Shown piece by piece: positions 40,400-49,800 of a stretch of DNA of 64,000 nt. The stretch comes from Chitinophagales bacterium. Its GTDB lineage: Bacteria > Bacteroidota > Bacteroidia > Chitinophagales > Chitinophagaceae. Location: contig JAAFIK010000001.1 of assembly GCA_013298665.1 (NCBI GenBank), positions 62,001 through 126,000 on the forward strand, given 5' to 3'. Positions within the stretch are counted from its first letter, which is position 1; the number at the start of each line of letters is the position of its first letter. The position numbers were made by a program, and so were the translations under genes. The notes under the pieces were generated by a model, which was given only the letters and a program-made list of their open reading frames with translations, ran no database searches and was not told the origin of the DNA.

Positions 40400-41404
40400 T
40401 CAATGATTGACCAGTTTCATCGCTCCCTCGCTGTAACGCGCACCTGTGTCAGGGTACTGCTGCAGCAATGCATTTACCGTCTGCAAAGCAGCCTCGTCAA
40501 GACGGATATCCGTAGCAGCAGCGTTCTCTTCAAGGTATTTTCGTTTCTTCGTTCCCGGTATTGGTATCATATCCTCTCCCTGTGCCAATACCCAGGCCAA
40601 TGCCAGTTGGGCAGACGTAGCATTGTTCGCCTTGGCCAATGCTGCAAAAGCTGCTACCAATTGGTTGTTATTCTCCATATGCGTTTCGGAAAAACGCGGC
40701 AGGGTACGCCGGAAATCGTTATCCGCCAGTTGCGTCACAGCCGGCAAGGTAGCGGTTATCAACCCTCTGGCCAACGGGCTGTAAGGCACCAGCGTAATCC
40801 CCAGCTCACGTAATGTGGGCAATACTTCCGCTTCAACATCGCGGGTAAGCAACGAATATTCGCTCTGCAAGGCAGCAATCGGATGTACCGCATGCGCTTT
40901 ACGGATGGAAGCAGCCGATGCCTCCGATAGTCCGAGGTAACGCACTTTTCCCTCTTTTACAAGATCAGCCATGGCTCCAACCATATCTTCTACCGGTATC
41001 CCGGGGTCTATACGATGCGCATAATAAAGATCGATGGTTTCAATATTCAGCCTGCGCAAACTCTTCTCTACCGCTTGCTTCATCCATCCCGGAGAGCCGT
41101 CAAAATAAGTACCCCTCGCACCGGATTGAGCTACCACATTGTCCTTGTAGCGGAAACCAAACTTGGTAGCGATAAAAATCTTATCCCGGTTCGGCACCAG
41201 CACCTTTGCCACCAGTTCTTCGTTTTTACCATCCGCATACATGTCTGCTGTATCCCAGAAATTAATCCCCAGGTCGAGTGCCCGGTGTAGTGTAGCGATA
41301 GATTCTGCATCATCAACCGGGCCATAGGCAAAACTCATTCCCATGCAGCCCAGTCCTGTAGCAGATAATTTTTCACCCGTATTACCCAATATCCTGTATT
41401 CCAT
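40400..41404 (-). CDS. Aldo/keto reductase
   Basis: A 334-residue NADPH-dependent TIM-barrel reductase of the group with YakC and IolS. The catalytic tetrad is visible: Asp and Tyr in 'FWDTADMYADGKNEELV', Lys in 'IFIATKFGF', His in 'YYAHRIDP'. The cofactor region 'IPIPGTKKRKYLEENA' is present. I start at ATG 41404 (MEYRILGNTG); the longer frame adds a hydrophobic stretch foreign to the family. It is the first host gene right of the element. Physiological substrate is unknown. Confidence 0.92.
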   Translation of the reverse strand: MEYRILGNTGEKLSATGLGCMGMSFAYGPVDDAESIATLHRALDLGINFWDTADMYADGKNEELVAKVLVPNRDKIFIATKFGFRYKDNVVAQSGARGTYFDGSPGWMKQAVEKSLRRLNIETIDLYYAHRIDPGIPVEDMVGAMADLVKEGKVRYLGLSEASAASIRKAHAVHPIAALQSEYSLLTRDVEAEVLPTLRELGITLVPYSPLARGLITATLPAVTQLADNDFRRTLPRFSETHMENNNQLVAAFAALAKANNATSAQLALAWVLAQGEDMIPIPGTKKRKYLEENAAATDIRLDEAALQTVNALLQQYPDTGARYSEGAMKLVNH

Positions 41405-41527
41405 AATTGTCAATTTTAGCCAGTAAAGATACGCTGATAATAAGGGCAAAACCAGCATTGTGCCGCGCAAAGACAAGTACAATGCCAGTATGTAAAAAAG
41501 CAGTAGCTTAGCTACAAATCAAACAGG

Positions 41528-43255
41528 ATGAATAAATGGTTAATGTTTTTACTGGTCATCTGTAAGAGTACAGCCATAATGGCGCAGCAATCCCCCTTTG
41601 AGCAATCGGGGGGAAAGGCTACTGCCACCTATACCGAAGCCATCGCCTGGTACCAACAGTTGGATAAAACTTCCCCGATGATTGCCCTTAAGGAAATGGG
41701 CATGACAGATGCAGGCTATCCCTTGCACCTGGTATTGATCAGCAGCGATGGCAGCACCGATCCTGTACGCTGGCGCCGGCAAAACAAAGTGATCATCCTC
41801 ATCAATAACGGCATACACCCGGGTGAGCCAGATGGTATCGATGCCAGTATGCTGCTCGCAAGAGATATTGCTACCCGAAAAATTGTACTCCCACCCAATA
41901 TTGCCCTGGGTATCATTCCTGTTTACAATGTCGGAGGGTGCCTCAACCGGAACCGTACTTCACGTGCCAATCAGGATGGTCCTGTAGAGTATGGCTTTCG
42001 CGGTAATGCCCAGAATCTTGACCTCAACCGCGACTTTACCAAGTGCGACAGCCGCGAAGCCCTCAGTTTTGCTGCTATCTTCCATTGGCTCGATCCTGAT
42101 ATCCTGGTAGATAATCACGTAAGCGATGGCGCTGATTATACCTACACCATGACAATGCTTACTACTCAGTACAACAAATTGGGCGATACACTCGGCACCT
42201 GGCTTCGCAACCAGTTTGAACCGCAATTGTATGCCGGCATGAAAGCCGCAGGTGAGGAAATGTGTCCCTATGTAAACTTTGAAACCACTGATTTCGGCAG
42301 GGGAATGGAGCAGTTTTATGATCCGCCGCGTTATTCAAGCGGATATGCTGCATTGTTTCAAACCATTGGCTTTGTACCCGAAACACATATGCTCAAACCC
42401 TTTGCCGACAGGGTACGTGCCACGTATAGTTTTATGCAGGTACTGCTCAGTAAAGCCGCTACCAATGCTGATGCTCTGCACCAGAAGCGCAGGGAACAAC
42501 GTAATATCGTTACCCGTGCTATCAGCTTCCCCCTGGGTTGGCAGCCGGACAGTACAGCTTTCTCCATGATCTCCTTTAAAGGCTACGAACGCGACAGTGC
42601 CACCAGTGCTGCCACTGGTCTTAGCCGTATGTATTACAACCATGCCAGGCCATTTACAAAAGATATACGCTACTATCATCACTTCCGTCCGGTCAATACT
42701 ATTGCCGCACCGAAGGCTTACCTCATTCCCCAGGGCTGGCATACCGTTATCAATTTGCTTAGAGCCAATGGCGTAAATATCCAAATCCTTCGCAGCGATA
42801 CCACCATACTCGTGGAAGCCTGCTACATAGAAGATTATAAGAGCTATCCTAAACCCTACGAAAAACACCATAAAAATTATGACATAAAAGTAAACCTGCG
42901 GCAGCAACGCATACGCCTGCTCAGGGGCGATGTGGTGGTGCCGATGAACCAGCCAGCTAACCGCTATATTGCAGAAATGCTTGAACCTACCGGGGATGAC
43001 AGTTTTTTTGCCTGGAATTTTTTCGATGCTATTCTCCAGCAGAAGGAAGGATATAGTGATTACCGCTGGGAGGATGTAGCCGCTGAGGTCTTGCGCAACA
43101 ACCCTGCCTTACAACAACAGCTTGCAGAAAAGAAAAAAGCAGATCCGAAATTTGCCGCCAGCAGCAGTGCACAATTAGCTTTTATTTATAAAAACTCACC
43201 CTATTACGAACCCGGGCATATGCGTTATCCCGTTTACCGGTTACCCAAAAACTAA
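41528..43255 (+). CDS. Secreted M14-family zinc carboxypeptidase
   Basis: A 575-residue exported peptidase with a signal peptide (about 1-19, ending 'TAIMAQ'). The zinc site is 'NNGIHPGEPDG' (His and Glu, about residues 96-104) with the third ligand in 'LVDNHVSDGADY'; 'LDLNRDFTKCD' is a further family mark. The C-terminal 250 residues form a second domain without recognised motifs. It probably trims peptides or peptidoglycan fragments in the envelope or outside. It stands alone between the reductase and a beta-barrel gene. Confidence 0.88.
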   Translation: MNKWLMFLLVICKSTAIMAQQSPFEQSGGKATATYTEAIAWYQQLDKTSPMIALKEMGMTDAGYPLHLVLISSDGSTDPVRWRRQNKVIILINNGIHPGEPDGIDASMLLARDIATRKIVLPPNIALGIIPVYNVGGCLNRNRTSRANQDGPVEYGFRGNAQNLDLNRDFTKCDSREALSFAAIFHWLDPDILVDNHVSDGADYTYTMTMLTTQYNKLGDTLGTWLRNQFEPQLYAGMKAAGEEMCPYVNFETTDFGRGMEQFYDPPRYSSGYAALFQTIGFVPETHMLKPFADRVRATYSFMQVLLSKAATNADALHQKRREQRNIVTRAISFPLGWQPDSTAFSMISFKGYERDSATSAATGLSRMYYNHARPFTKDIRYYHHFRPVNTIAAPKAYLIPQGWHTVINLLRANGVNIQILRSDTTILVEACYIEDYKSYPKPYEKHHKNYDIKVNLRQQRIRLLRGDVVVPMNQPANRYIAEMLEPTGDDSFFAWNFFDAILQQKEGYSDYRWEDVAAEVLRNNPALQQQLAEKKKADPKFAASSSAQLAFIYKNSPYYEPGHMRYPVYRLPKN

Positions 43256-43315
43256 AACATGATTACGCACTGTATACACTATCGTATAAGCCGGGTTAAA
43301 AAGACAAGAAATGTA

Positions 43316-43954
43316 CTAAAACAAATAGCCGGCTGTAAAGCTCAGGTTGGTGAATAACGACTTATTCGTTTCAGGCTGATTCTTCGTCAGTGAAGGACTC
43401 AGTTGCATGGTCAACCTTATGTTTTTGTACTGGCTCCGTACCACAACATTGATCCCCATATCAAACCTCCGCAAATCATCATCATCACCATTACCCAGCT
43501 TAAGCTTACCGGAGGTGTTGATCAGTCCCCTGATGGTGCTGACCTCAGATCGGTAGCGGCCAGACAGTCCATAAGCGAGGAAGAAACCTGTACCCGTGCC
43601 AAAAGAAAACCCTTTTTTCGCTTTTGTCATCACCAGTAAGTTCTGGTTGAGTACCAGGTACTGGAGCCGGTAAGCCGTTTTGTAGGTATAATCGGGGATC
43701 AGTGCGGAATGGTAGCGAAAATTGCGCGACTGGAAATTCAACCCACTTTCACCACTCACCCGGCGGAAGATGGTATAATTCGCCGATCCGCCGATCACAA
43801 ACCCTTTTCCTGCATAAAAAGTACCACTGCCGGTGAGTTTTTTCTGGTAATGATTAGTAGTGCTCACCATCCCCGCTTCCGCAGCCCAGCGTACCTGACT
43901 GATCGCCGGAGCGCAAAACAAACAATGGAGGAATAGCATAAAAACAGTTTTCAT
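43316..43954 (-). CDS. Outer-membrane beta-barrel protein, hypothetical
   Basis: A 212-residue protein with a signal peptide (about 1-19, 'LFLHCLFCAPAISQ') and alternating hydrophobic/polar strands ending in an aromatic residue ('LSFTAGYLF'), typical of small outer-membrane barrels of Bacteroidota. No family name can be given. It is convergent with the M14 peptidase (60-bp gap). No operon partner. Confidence 0.65.
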   Translation of the reverse strand: MKTVFMLFLHCLFCAPAISQVRWAAEAGMVSTTNHYQKKLTGSGTFYAGKGFVIGGSANYTIFRRVSGESGLNFQSRNFRYHSALIPDYTYKTAYRLQYLVLNQNLLVMTKAKKGFSFGTGTGFFLAYGLSGRYRSEVSTIRGLINTSGKLKLGNGDDDDLRRFDMGINVVVRSQYKNIRLTMQLSPSLTKNQPETNKSLFTNLSFTAGYLF

Positions 43955-44033
43955 ATATTTTTTTTATTTTGACAGCCACCATGGCTGAAACGTTGCAGCC
44001 ACTATTGCACCCGGAAAAATTTTCAGGGGTACA

Positions 44034-45236
44034 TCATTTTAATCCCTGCCGCCTGGCCAGCCGGTAAGCAATCAGGAGTGTTGATGCAACGACCGCGATA
44101 CTCAGATAACCTACCCATTCATACCTGTATATCCTGCCCGTTTCGTCCTTATATACAATGAGCCCTGCCAGTACTGAAGCAAGGCCGGTAAACAACTGCT
44201 GTACAGACGCATTAAAACTCATAAACAGCCCCCGATGCTCAGGATTAACCACCGTACTGATCATCGCCTGTGCAGGTATCGCTCTCCCTGTGGAAAAGCT
44301 GAACCAGAAGGCAAAAACAATCAGTACAAAGTAGAAAGGAATTGCCGGCATATTGGTAATCAGAAATATTGGCAACAGGGAAGCAGCAGCACTGATGAGG
44401 TAAATCCGCAGCTTACCATGTTTATCTGCCATTCGACCGATCACAAAATTCGCAAACAAGGTGCAGATACCCCCCACCATATAGATCAGGGGGGTCTGGT
44501 CTTTGGTAAAACCTACATTAAATTCCATATAGGGATTGATAAAAGGAATGATCAGGAAATGCCCCATCATCAACAGGGCAGAAAGAGCCAGTGCCAGCAG
44601 TTGTGCCTTGTTTTTAGCCAATTCAATCAATACTGTTCCTGGTCTTGTCGTATCGGCTACCCCGTTTTCGAGGTGTCTTGTCATCGGTGGCAGGAAACGG
44701 ATGATCAGGGGAATCAGCACGATGCCGACAATGCCGATAAACAGAAATGGCGTATGCCAACTGATCAGCTTTGCTAAATAAAGGCTGAACGGCACTCCGA
44801 ATATCGACGATACAGAAAAGGCGGTAAAAATGGCCCCCATGGCTCTGCCCCGCAGTTCGTATTGAAAAGTATCTGCTACTATGCTCAGTATTTGTGCACC
44901 GATAAGACCACCGAATAATCCTGTGAGTACCCTGGCGGCCATTAAAAAGCCAGCATCAGGCGCAATGCCACAACAGATGGTGCCCGCGAGAAAGCCGGTA
45001 TAGGCCAGCAGGAGGACTTTCTTCCGGTCGAAGCGATCCACAAAAAAAGCCGCACTGATACTGGAAAAAAAAGCACTGACGGGGTAGGCGGCCACTATCC
45101 AGCTAAAATAACGCGGGGATATGTTAAAGTGTGGCATCAGGAAGTTTCCCAATGGCATCATGATCATAAAATCGAGTATGGCCGTAAAATTGAGTGCCGC
45201 GAGCAGCAGCAGGATGATTCTTTGTTGCTTTGTCAT
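44034..45236 (-). CDS. MFS transporter, DHA1-like
   Basis: A 400-residue 12-span major facilitator. Motif A is seen in 'FFVDRFDRKKVLLLAYTGFL' (about residues 63-82) and a second loop motif in 'GRMADKHGKLRIYLI'. The layout is that of drug or sugar exporters (AraJ/Bcr type); substrate unknown. A TATCTTTG box on the minus strand (45254-45247) ends 11 bases before the ATG, so the leader is very short. Confidence 0.88.
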   Translation of the reverse strand: MTKQQRIILLLLAALNFTAILDFMIMMPLGNFLMPHFNISPRYFSWIVAAYPVSAFFSSISAAFFVDRFDRKKVLLLAYTGFLAGTICCGIAPDAGFLMAARVLTGLFGGLIGAQILSIVADTFQYELRGRAMGAIFTAFSVSSIFGVPFSLYLAKLISWHTPFLFIGIVGIVLIPLIIRFLPPMTRHLENGVADTTRPGTVLIELAKNKAQLLALALSALLMMGHFLIIPFINPYMEFNVGFTKDQTPLIYMVGGICTLFANFVIGRMADKHGKLRIYLISAAASLLPIFLITNMPAIPFYFVLIVFAFWFSFSTGRAIPAQAMISTVVNPEHRGLFMSFNASVQQLFTGLASVLAGLIVYKDETGRIYRYEWVGYLSIAVVASTLLIAYRLARRQGLK

Positions 45237-45364
45237 AATTTGAGGGCAAAGATACCCCGATTTTGCGCCCGGGCAGTATAACGGAGGCTGAAAACCAGGT
45301 GTTTTACACAGATGGGGGTTGTTGATGCCGTTTTAGGGATAGCCGAAAAGAATTGGAATACCCC

Positions 45365-45394
45365 TTGTATTTCAAGCCGGAATCACTACCTTTG
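45365..45394 (+). promoter_or_regulatory. Promoter of the rpsF operon
   Basis: TTG at 45365-45367, a 19-nt spacer and TACCTTTG at 45387-45394: an ideal Bacteroidota promoter. Predicted start about 45399, leaving a leader of about 73 nt before rpsF. Confidence 0.75.
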
Positions 45395-45437
45395 CAGCCC
45401 CAAATCAGTTTTTGGGTAATCAGAAACAATTTTTTAA

Positions 45438-45455
45438 CCGTCTGCCGCGAGGCAG
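45438..45455 (+). promoter_or_regulatory. Hairpin in the rpsF leader, possible S6:S18 autoregulatory site
   Basis: CTGCC/GGCAG (45442-45446, 45451-45455) is closed by a GCGA tetraloop of the GNRA class, with CCG just 5' of the stem. S6:S18 binding sites in rpsF leaders of other bacteria contain a CCG at a hairpin, but the exact layout cannot be matched by eye. Confidence 0.35.
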
Positions 45456-45471
45456 GCAAAAAATCAGGGAA

Positions 45472-45825
45472 ATGCAGAATTACGAATTGATGGTGATTTT
45501 TACCCCTGTGCTGTCTGACGACGATTTTAAAGCCGCTCAGAAAAAATACGCCGCTCTTGTTACCGACAATGGTGGTGAAATCGTGCACAACAATCCCTGG
45601 GGACTAAAATCACTGGCGTATCCCATTGCCAAGAAGACCACAGGTATCTACTGGGTAATGGAGTACAAAGCGCCAACCAACTTCAATGAGAAGCTGAAAA
45701 CTCAGTTGCTGCGTGACGAAGCAGTTATGCGTCACATGTTCACTGTCCTCGACAAATACGCCGTTGAGTACAATGCCAAAAAGAGAAGCGGCGTATCTTC
45801 AGTAACCGAAAAAGCGGAGGCATAA
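45472..45825 (+). CDS. rpsF: 30S ribosomal protein S6
   Basis: A 117-residue S6 protein beginning 'MQNYELMVIFTPVLSDDD', with 'NPWGLKSLAYPIAKKTTGIY' and the C-terminal 'RHMFTVLDKY'. The ATG at 45472 is chosen; the longer frame from 45412 is the untranslated leader. First gene of rpsF-rpsR-rplI. In the ribosome it pairs with S18. Confidence 0.97.
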   Translation: MQNYELMVIFTPVLSDDDFKAAQKKYAALVTDNGGEIVHNNPWGLKSLAYPIAKKTTGIYWVMEYKAPTNFNEKLKTQLLRDEAVMRHMFTVLDKYAVEYNAKKRSGVSSVTEKAEA

Positions 45826-45828
45826 ATC

Positions 45829-46092
45829 ATGGCAAAAAACGAAATCAAATACCTCACTGCCATCAAGCAGGAGAAGCGTGCCAAGAAATACTGCCGCTTT
45901 AAAAAAATGGGCATCCATTATATCGATTATAAAGATGCTGATTTTCTGAAAAAATTTCTGAACGAGCAAGGTAAATTACTGCCCCGTCGCCTTAGTGGTA
46001 ACTCACTTAAGTACCAGCGCAAGGTAAGCGCAGCAGTAAAAAAAGCACGTCAGATGGCGATATTGCCGTACGTAACCGATCTTTTAAAATAA
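45829..46092 (+). CDS. rpsR: 30S ribosomal protein S18
   Basis: An 87-residue basic protein with the S18 core '[20 protein letters not shown]' and '[20 protein letters not shown]'. It starts 3 bp after rpsF and is followed by rplI after 9 bp, the order found in most bacteria except that priB/ssb is absent here. Confidence 0.97.
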   Translation: MAKNEIKYLTAIKQEKRAKKYCRFKKMGIHYIDYKDADFLKKFLNEQGKLLPRRLSGNSLKYQRKVSAAVKKARQMAILPYVTDLLK

Positions 46093-46101
46093 GGAGGCGC
46101 C

Positions 46102-46548
46102 ATGCAGGTAATATTAATTCAGGACGTAAATAATTTAGGCGGTGCTAATGAACTGGTAACCGTAAAGAACGGGTATGGCCGCAACTACCTCATCCCTCAG
46201 AAGATGGCCGTAGAAGCCAACCCTTCCAATATGAAAATGCTGGAAGAAAAGAAGAAACAACAGGCCAAGAAAGAAGCCAAGTTGCTGGCTGAAATCAACA
46301 GTGTAATCGCAGTACTGAAAGATGGCACCATTACCTTGGGAGCCAAAACAGGAACAAGTGGTAAGATTTTCGGTAGCGTTACTTCCGTACAGATTGCCCG
46401 CGCCATCCGCGAGCAAAAAGGCTACGAAATCGATCGCCGCAGGATTGTAATTGTTGACGAAGTGAAGGAACTGGGTACTTTTAAAGCGAAAATTGATTTT
46501 GGCAACGGCAACGAAACCGAAATCGACTTTGAAGTCGTTGGTGAATAA
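46102..46548 (+). CDS. rplI: 50S ribosomal protein L9
   Basis: A 148-residue L9 with the N-terminal RNA-binding domain 'MQVILIQDVNNLG', 'VKNGYGRNYLIPQKMA', a long connecting helix and the C-terminal domain ('GKIFGSVTSVQIARAIREQK'). Full length. An SD-like GGAGG lies 8 nt before the ATG, one of few in the window. Confidence 0.97.
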   Translation: MQVILIQDVNNLGGANELVTVKNGYGRNYLIPQKMAVEANPSNMKMLEEKKKQQAKKEAKLLAEINSVIAVLKDGTITLGAKTGTSGKIFGSVTSVQIARAIREQKGYEIDRRRIVIVDEVKELGTFKAKIDFGNGNETEIDFEVVGE

Positions 46549-46572
46549 GCTTTCGCAGGTCTTAAAACTTAT

Positions 46573-46606
46573 AAAAAACGCTTTCCTTCTCTGGAAGGCG
46601 TTTTTT
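46573..46606 (+). terminator. Terminator of the rpsF-rpsR-rplI operon
   Basis: ACGC-TTTCC pairs with GGAAGGCGT around TTCTCT, flanked by A- and T-runs, 25 bp after the rplI stop codon. Confidence 0.85.
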
Positions 46607-46841
46607 ATGAAAAGCCCTCGTTATAGTACGATTTTTTGTATATTTAGCCCAAACAAGCAGGCCCCCAAAGGTCGTGGCAAACTTTTTTCTTTATTTTCTC
46701 GCTAAAACCCCTATCTTTACCCCGCTTTAATGGTTTTAGTTTTTCTGTTTTGGCTGATAAAGCTTCTCTAAGTCATGTTCAGTTCTTTGTAGCAACTAAG
46801 TCATTACGGTTTTATTTTTTTAATTTTTTAAACGTTTTACA

Positions 46842-47273
46842 ATGAACATTTATGTTGGCAATCTGAGCTGGAGCATGACTGACGATGACTTGATGAATCT
46901 CTTCACGCAGTTTGGCACAGTATCAAGTGCAAAAATTCTCAAAGACAAAATGAATGGCCGCAGTAAAGGCTTTGGTTTTGTTGAAATGGACGATGCTGAA
47001 GCAGCTCAGGCAGCTATCAGCAACCTGAACGAAACTGAAGTTCAGGGTCGTAAACTGATCGTTAACGAATCACAGCCCCGTGAAGAGGGTAGTGGTGGTT
47101 ATAAGAAAAGTGGTGGCGGCGGTTATGGCGGCGGCGGAAGTCGTGGCGGTAGCGGCGGCGGCTACAAGAAAAGTGGCGGTTACGGCGGCGGCGGAAGCCG
47201 TGGCGGCGGTGGCGGTTACGGCGGCGGTGGAAACCGTGGCGGTGGCGGCGGTGGCTACAACAGGGATTATTAA
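46842..47273 (+). CDS. Glycine-rich RRM RNA-binding protein
   Basis: A 143-residue protein. Residues 1-80 are one RRM with RNP2 'IYVGNLSW' and RNP1 'KGFGFVEM'. The remaining 60 residues are a Gly/Tyr/Arg-rich tail (repeats of GGGG, YKKSGG and SRGG), like plant and cyanobacterial glycine-rich cold-induced proteins. An unstructured, phase-separation-prone tail is likely. The leader is long (about 140 nt, T-rich at the end), as in cold-shock genes; a TATCTTTA -7 candidate lies at about 46711. The low-complexity codons make long antisense frames that are not genes. Confidence 0.93.
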   Translation: MNIYVGNLSWSMTDDDLMNLFTQFGTVSSAKILKDKMNGRSKGFGFVEMDDAEAAQAAISNLNETEVQGRKLIVNESQPREEGSGGYKKSGGGGYGGGGSRGGSGGGYKKSGGYGGGGSRGGGGGYGGGGNRGGGGGGYNRDY

Positions 47274-47286
47274 TCGTATTCTCTAT

Positions 47287-47316
47287 AAAAAATCCCCCTG
47301 CATGCAGGGGGATTTT
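47287..47316. terminator. Bidirectional terminator
   Basis: The near-perfect palindrome centred on CTGCATGCAG, with five G/C pairs, A-run before and T-run after, lies between the convergent RRM gene and the gene at 47407 and can serve both. Confidence 0.85.
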
Positions 47317-47406
47317 TATTTGTACCAATGTATAAGGCAGAATGCTTATACACGTTTTGCAAAATGACTCTGTTCAGGAAAACTATCGAAGCTAACAGTC
47401 CTAAGG

Positions 47407-48279
47407 CTATTTGTACTCATACTCAATAATGCCTTGAAGATTGCGCTGTCCCGGCGCATACGGATCACGGATCAAGGGATCAGACTTCTTATTGTAGTAA
47501 CATTTTTCCCGCATCTTCAACCCGTTTTCATAAGTATACCGCCAGGTATAATAAAATACAGAGCCTTCCTCCGCTGTAACCATCTGTACCACCTGGTTGC
47601 TGCTGTTATATTCATACATTACAATGGGTAAAAGTTTACGGAGCGAACTGTTGTAGTACACCACATCTGTAAGACGGTTCTTCGCATCATAGTAATAGTA
47701 ATAAGATTTGCCTGATTTTGCTTCCTTTTCTTCCACTACATTTCCTTTTTCGTCCAATATAAAATCAATCACAACACTGTCTTTGTTATTTTTCACCTTC
47801 ACCATTCTGATCGGTTGGGCATTGGCATTATAACTGTAAAGATGTGTTTCAGATGCTTCACTGCTAAAATCCTCATCCGCAGAGCGGGCGCCAGAACGGA
47901 TGGCGACCAGGTTGTCCCGCTCGTCATAACTGTAATCGACCACACCTACTGCAATGGCAGTGGAATCCACACTCTGTAAAAGCTGTCCTTTCTTATTAAA
48001 GTTTGCAGTGAGTATTGAAGCTGTTGTTGCAAAAGACCGGGTCATCGTTTCCATCTGCAGGTAATCCCTTTGTATTTTTTTCTCACAAAAAAAGCCCTCA
48101 CTCGGCTCGTCTTCCCGGTCAAAACTGTTCACTTTAACCGTGCGGATCTTTTGTTCCCGAAGCAATGCCATTTCAGTCATCAATTGCCGGTTGAGGATAA
48201 TGTCTTTGTAGTAATATTGTGCCTGGGCTGCACCGGTTGCCATTAAACCTGCTGCAAAGCATAAGAGAATTCGTTTCAT
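47407..48279 (-). CDS. Secreted YD-repeat-like protein, hypothetical
   Basis: A 290-residue protein with a signal peptide (about 1-20, ending 'GAAQAQ'). Repeated Tyr-x-Tyr-Asp units ('VDYSYDERDNLVAI', 'YYYYDAKNRLTDVVYY', 'YEYNSSNQVVQMV') resemble YD/RHS repeats in short form. Probably surface or periplasmic. Function unknown. TAATTTTA (one mismatch to the -7 box) ends five bases before the ATG. Confidence 0.7.
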   Translation of the reverse strand: MKRILLCFAAGLMATGAAQAQYYYKDIILNRQLMTEMALLREQKIRTVKVNSFDREDEPSEGFFCEKKIQRDYLQMETMTRSFATTASILTANFNKKGQLLQSVDSTAIAVGVVDYSYDERDNLVAIRSGARSADEDFSSEASETHLYSYNANAQPIRMVKVKNNKDSVVIDFILDEKGNVVEEKEAKSGKSYYYYYDAKNRLTDVVYYNSSLRKLLPIVMYEYNSSNQVVQMVTAEEGSVFYYTWRYTYENGLKMREKCYYNKKSDPLIRDPYAPGQRNLQGIIEYEYK

Positions 48280-48455
48280 GCGGTAAAATTAGTATTATTA
48301 ACGGGAACTTAAACTGCTTAAACCATGCCAGGGCTGCTTGTGCTGAACAGCACACGCTATTTTAGCAAATCCTTAAGGTTTTGACATTGCCGTAAAAGGA
48401 TGACCCCGGCGTACCAATAGCCAGGGTCTTATGTTTTGGTAAAACAGTACTACGC

Positions 48456-49706
48456 TTAACTTTTTTCTTCCCAAATCATGCAGAGATGCACAATCGTTTC
48501 GGCGGCCTTGGCCATATCTTTTGTACCCACCCATTCGAGTTTACTGTGTATGTTCTGCATGCCTGTAAAAATATTCGGACACGGTAACCCCATATAACTC
48601 AACCGGCTGCCGTCAGTACCACCACGAATGCTTTCCTTCCGTACGGTAAGTCCGGCGCGCTGTATGGCTTCTTCAGCGTAAGCGGTTACATGCGGGTAGT
48701 GATCGAGTACCTCCTTCATGTTGCGGTACTGTTCCTGTATATCGTACTGCATAGATGCACCGGGAAACTGCGCCACTACTTCTCTTGCAATAGCATCCAG
48801 GCGTTCGTGATGCCGCTGCAGACCCGCTACTGTAAAGTCCCTTACGATGAACTGCAAAGTTGCTTTCTCCGCAATGCCATTCATACCCACAGGATGTACA
48901 AATCCTTCCCGATCAGTTGTGGTTTCCGGGCTCCAGCTTGTTTTAGGAAGGGCGTCAAGTATGGCTCCTGTAACCTTCAGCGCATTCACCAATTTCCCTT
49001 TTGCATAACCGGGGTGTGCAATCACGCCGTAAACAGTGATCGTTGCGGCATCAGCACTAAAGGTTTCATCTTCAATACAACCAGCTTCGCCACTATCCAT
49101 GGTATAACCAAAATCAGCTCCCAACTGTGCAAGGTCAACTTTTGCCGTGCCTTTACCTACTTCCTCATCGGGAGTAAACAATAGTTTTACCGGTCCGTGC
49201 TTTACGGCTGGGTATTGCATGAAATACAATGCTGCTTCCATAATAGCCGTAACGCCACTCTTGTCATCGGCTCCCAGCAATGTCAGACCGCTGGCGGTGA
49301 TCACTCCATGGTTAAGGTGTTCTTTCAGGTAAGGAGATGTACTTACCCTGATTACCTGTTCAGGATCATCTGGTAATACAATATCACTGCCATCGTAATA
49401 GCGGTGGAGTATCGGCTTAACATCAGTACCGCTGCAATCGGGTGTTGTATCAACGTGCGCACAAAAGCAGATTGCCGGGACGCCGGGTTTATCTGTATTT
49501 GCCGGAATAGTGGCATATACATAACCATACTCATCTGTTGATGCATCGGTGATGCCCATGGCACGGAGTTCGTTGAAGAGCAGTCTGCTCAAGTCTTTCT
49601 GTTTGGCCGTGGTGGGGTGTTCAGTACTGTCGGGGCTGCTTTGCGTATCGATACGTACATAGCGCATAAAACGCTCCGCAACCATGTCCTCGCTGATCTG
49701 GATCAT
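48456..49706 (-). CDS. pepT: Peptidase T (tripeptide aminopeptidase)
   Basis: A 416-residue M20-family dizinc peptidase that removes the N-terminal residue of tripeptides. Metal ligands lie in 'CAHVDTTPDCSG', 'LLGADDKSGVTAI', 'FTPDEEVGKG' and the C-terminal 'TGMQNIHSKLEW'. 'RGGTDGSRLSYMGLPCPNIF' is the PepT signature. Length normal; monocistronic. Confidence 0.96.
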   Translation of the reverse strand: MIQISEDMVAERFMRYVRIDTQSSPDSTEHPTTAKQKDLSRLLFNELRAMGITDASTDEYGYVYATIPANTDKPGVPAICFCAHVDTTPDCSGTDVKPILHRYYDGSDIVLPDDPEQVIRVSTSPYLKEHLNHGVITASGLTLLGADDKSGVTAIMEAALYFMQYPAVKHGPVKLLFTPDEEVGKGTAKVDLAQLGADFGYTMDSGEAGCIEDETFSADAATITVYGVIAHPGYAKGKLVNALKVTGAILDALPKTSWSPETTTDREGFVHPVGMNGIAEKATLQFIVRDFTVAGLQRHHERLDAIAREVVAQFPGASMQYDIQEQYRNMKEVLDHYPHVTAYAEEAIQRAGLTVRKESIRGGTDGSRLSYMGLPCPNIFTGMQNIHSKLEWVGTKDMAKAAETIVHLCMIWEEKS

Positions 49707-49800
49707 GTGTATAACATTTAATTGCCGGTGCCGTACAGATCACTGCTGCCTGCAATACCGGTTTTAATCATGAAATCTTTATATTGGCTGAACGGAATCT

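Noticed and set aside
47080-47260. GGC-rich repeats as a possible CRISPR or tandem-repeat array
   Set aside because: Unit length and spacing are irregular and the stretch is coding. No CRISPR array or cas gene is visible in the window.
47062-47367. Long antisense and alternate-frame open frames over the RRM gene tail
   Set aside because: They are by-products of the GGC-rich glycine codons; the sense frame has a clear RRM domain.
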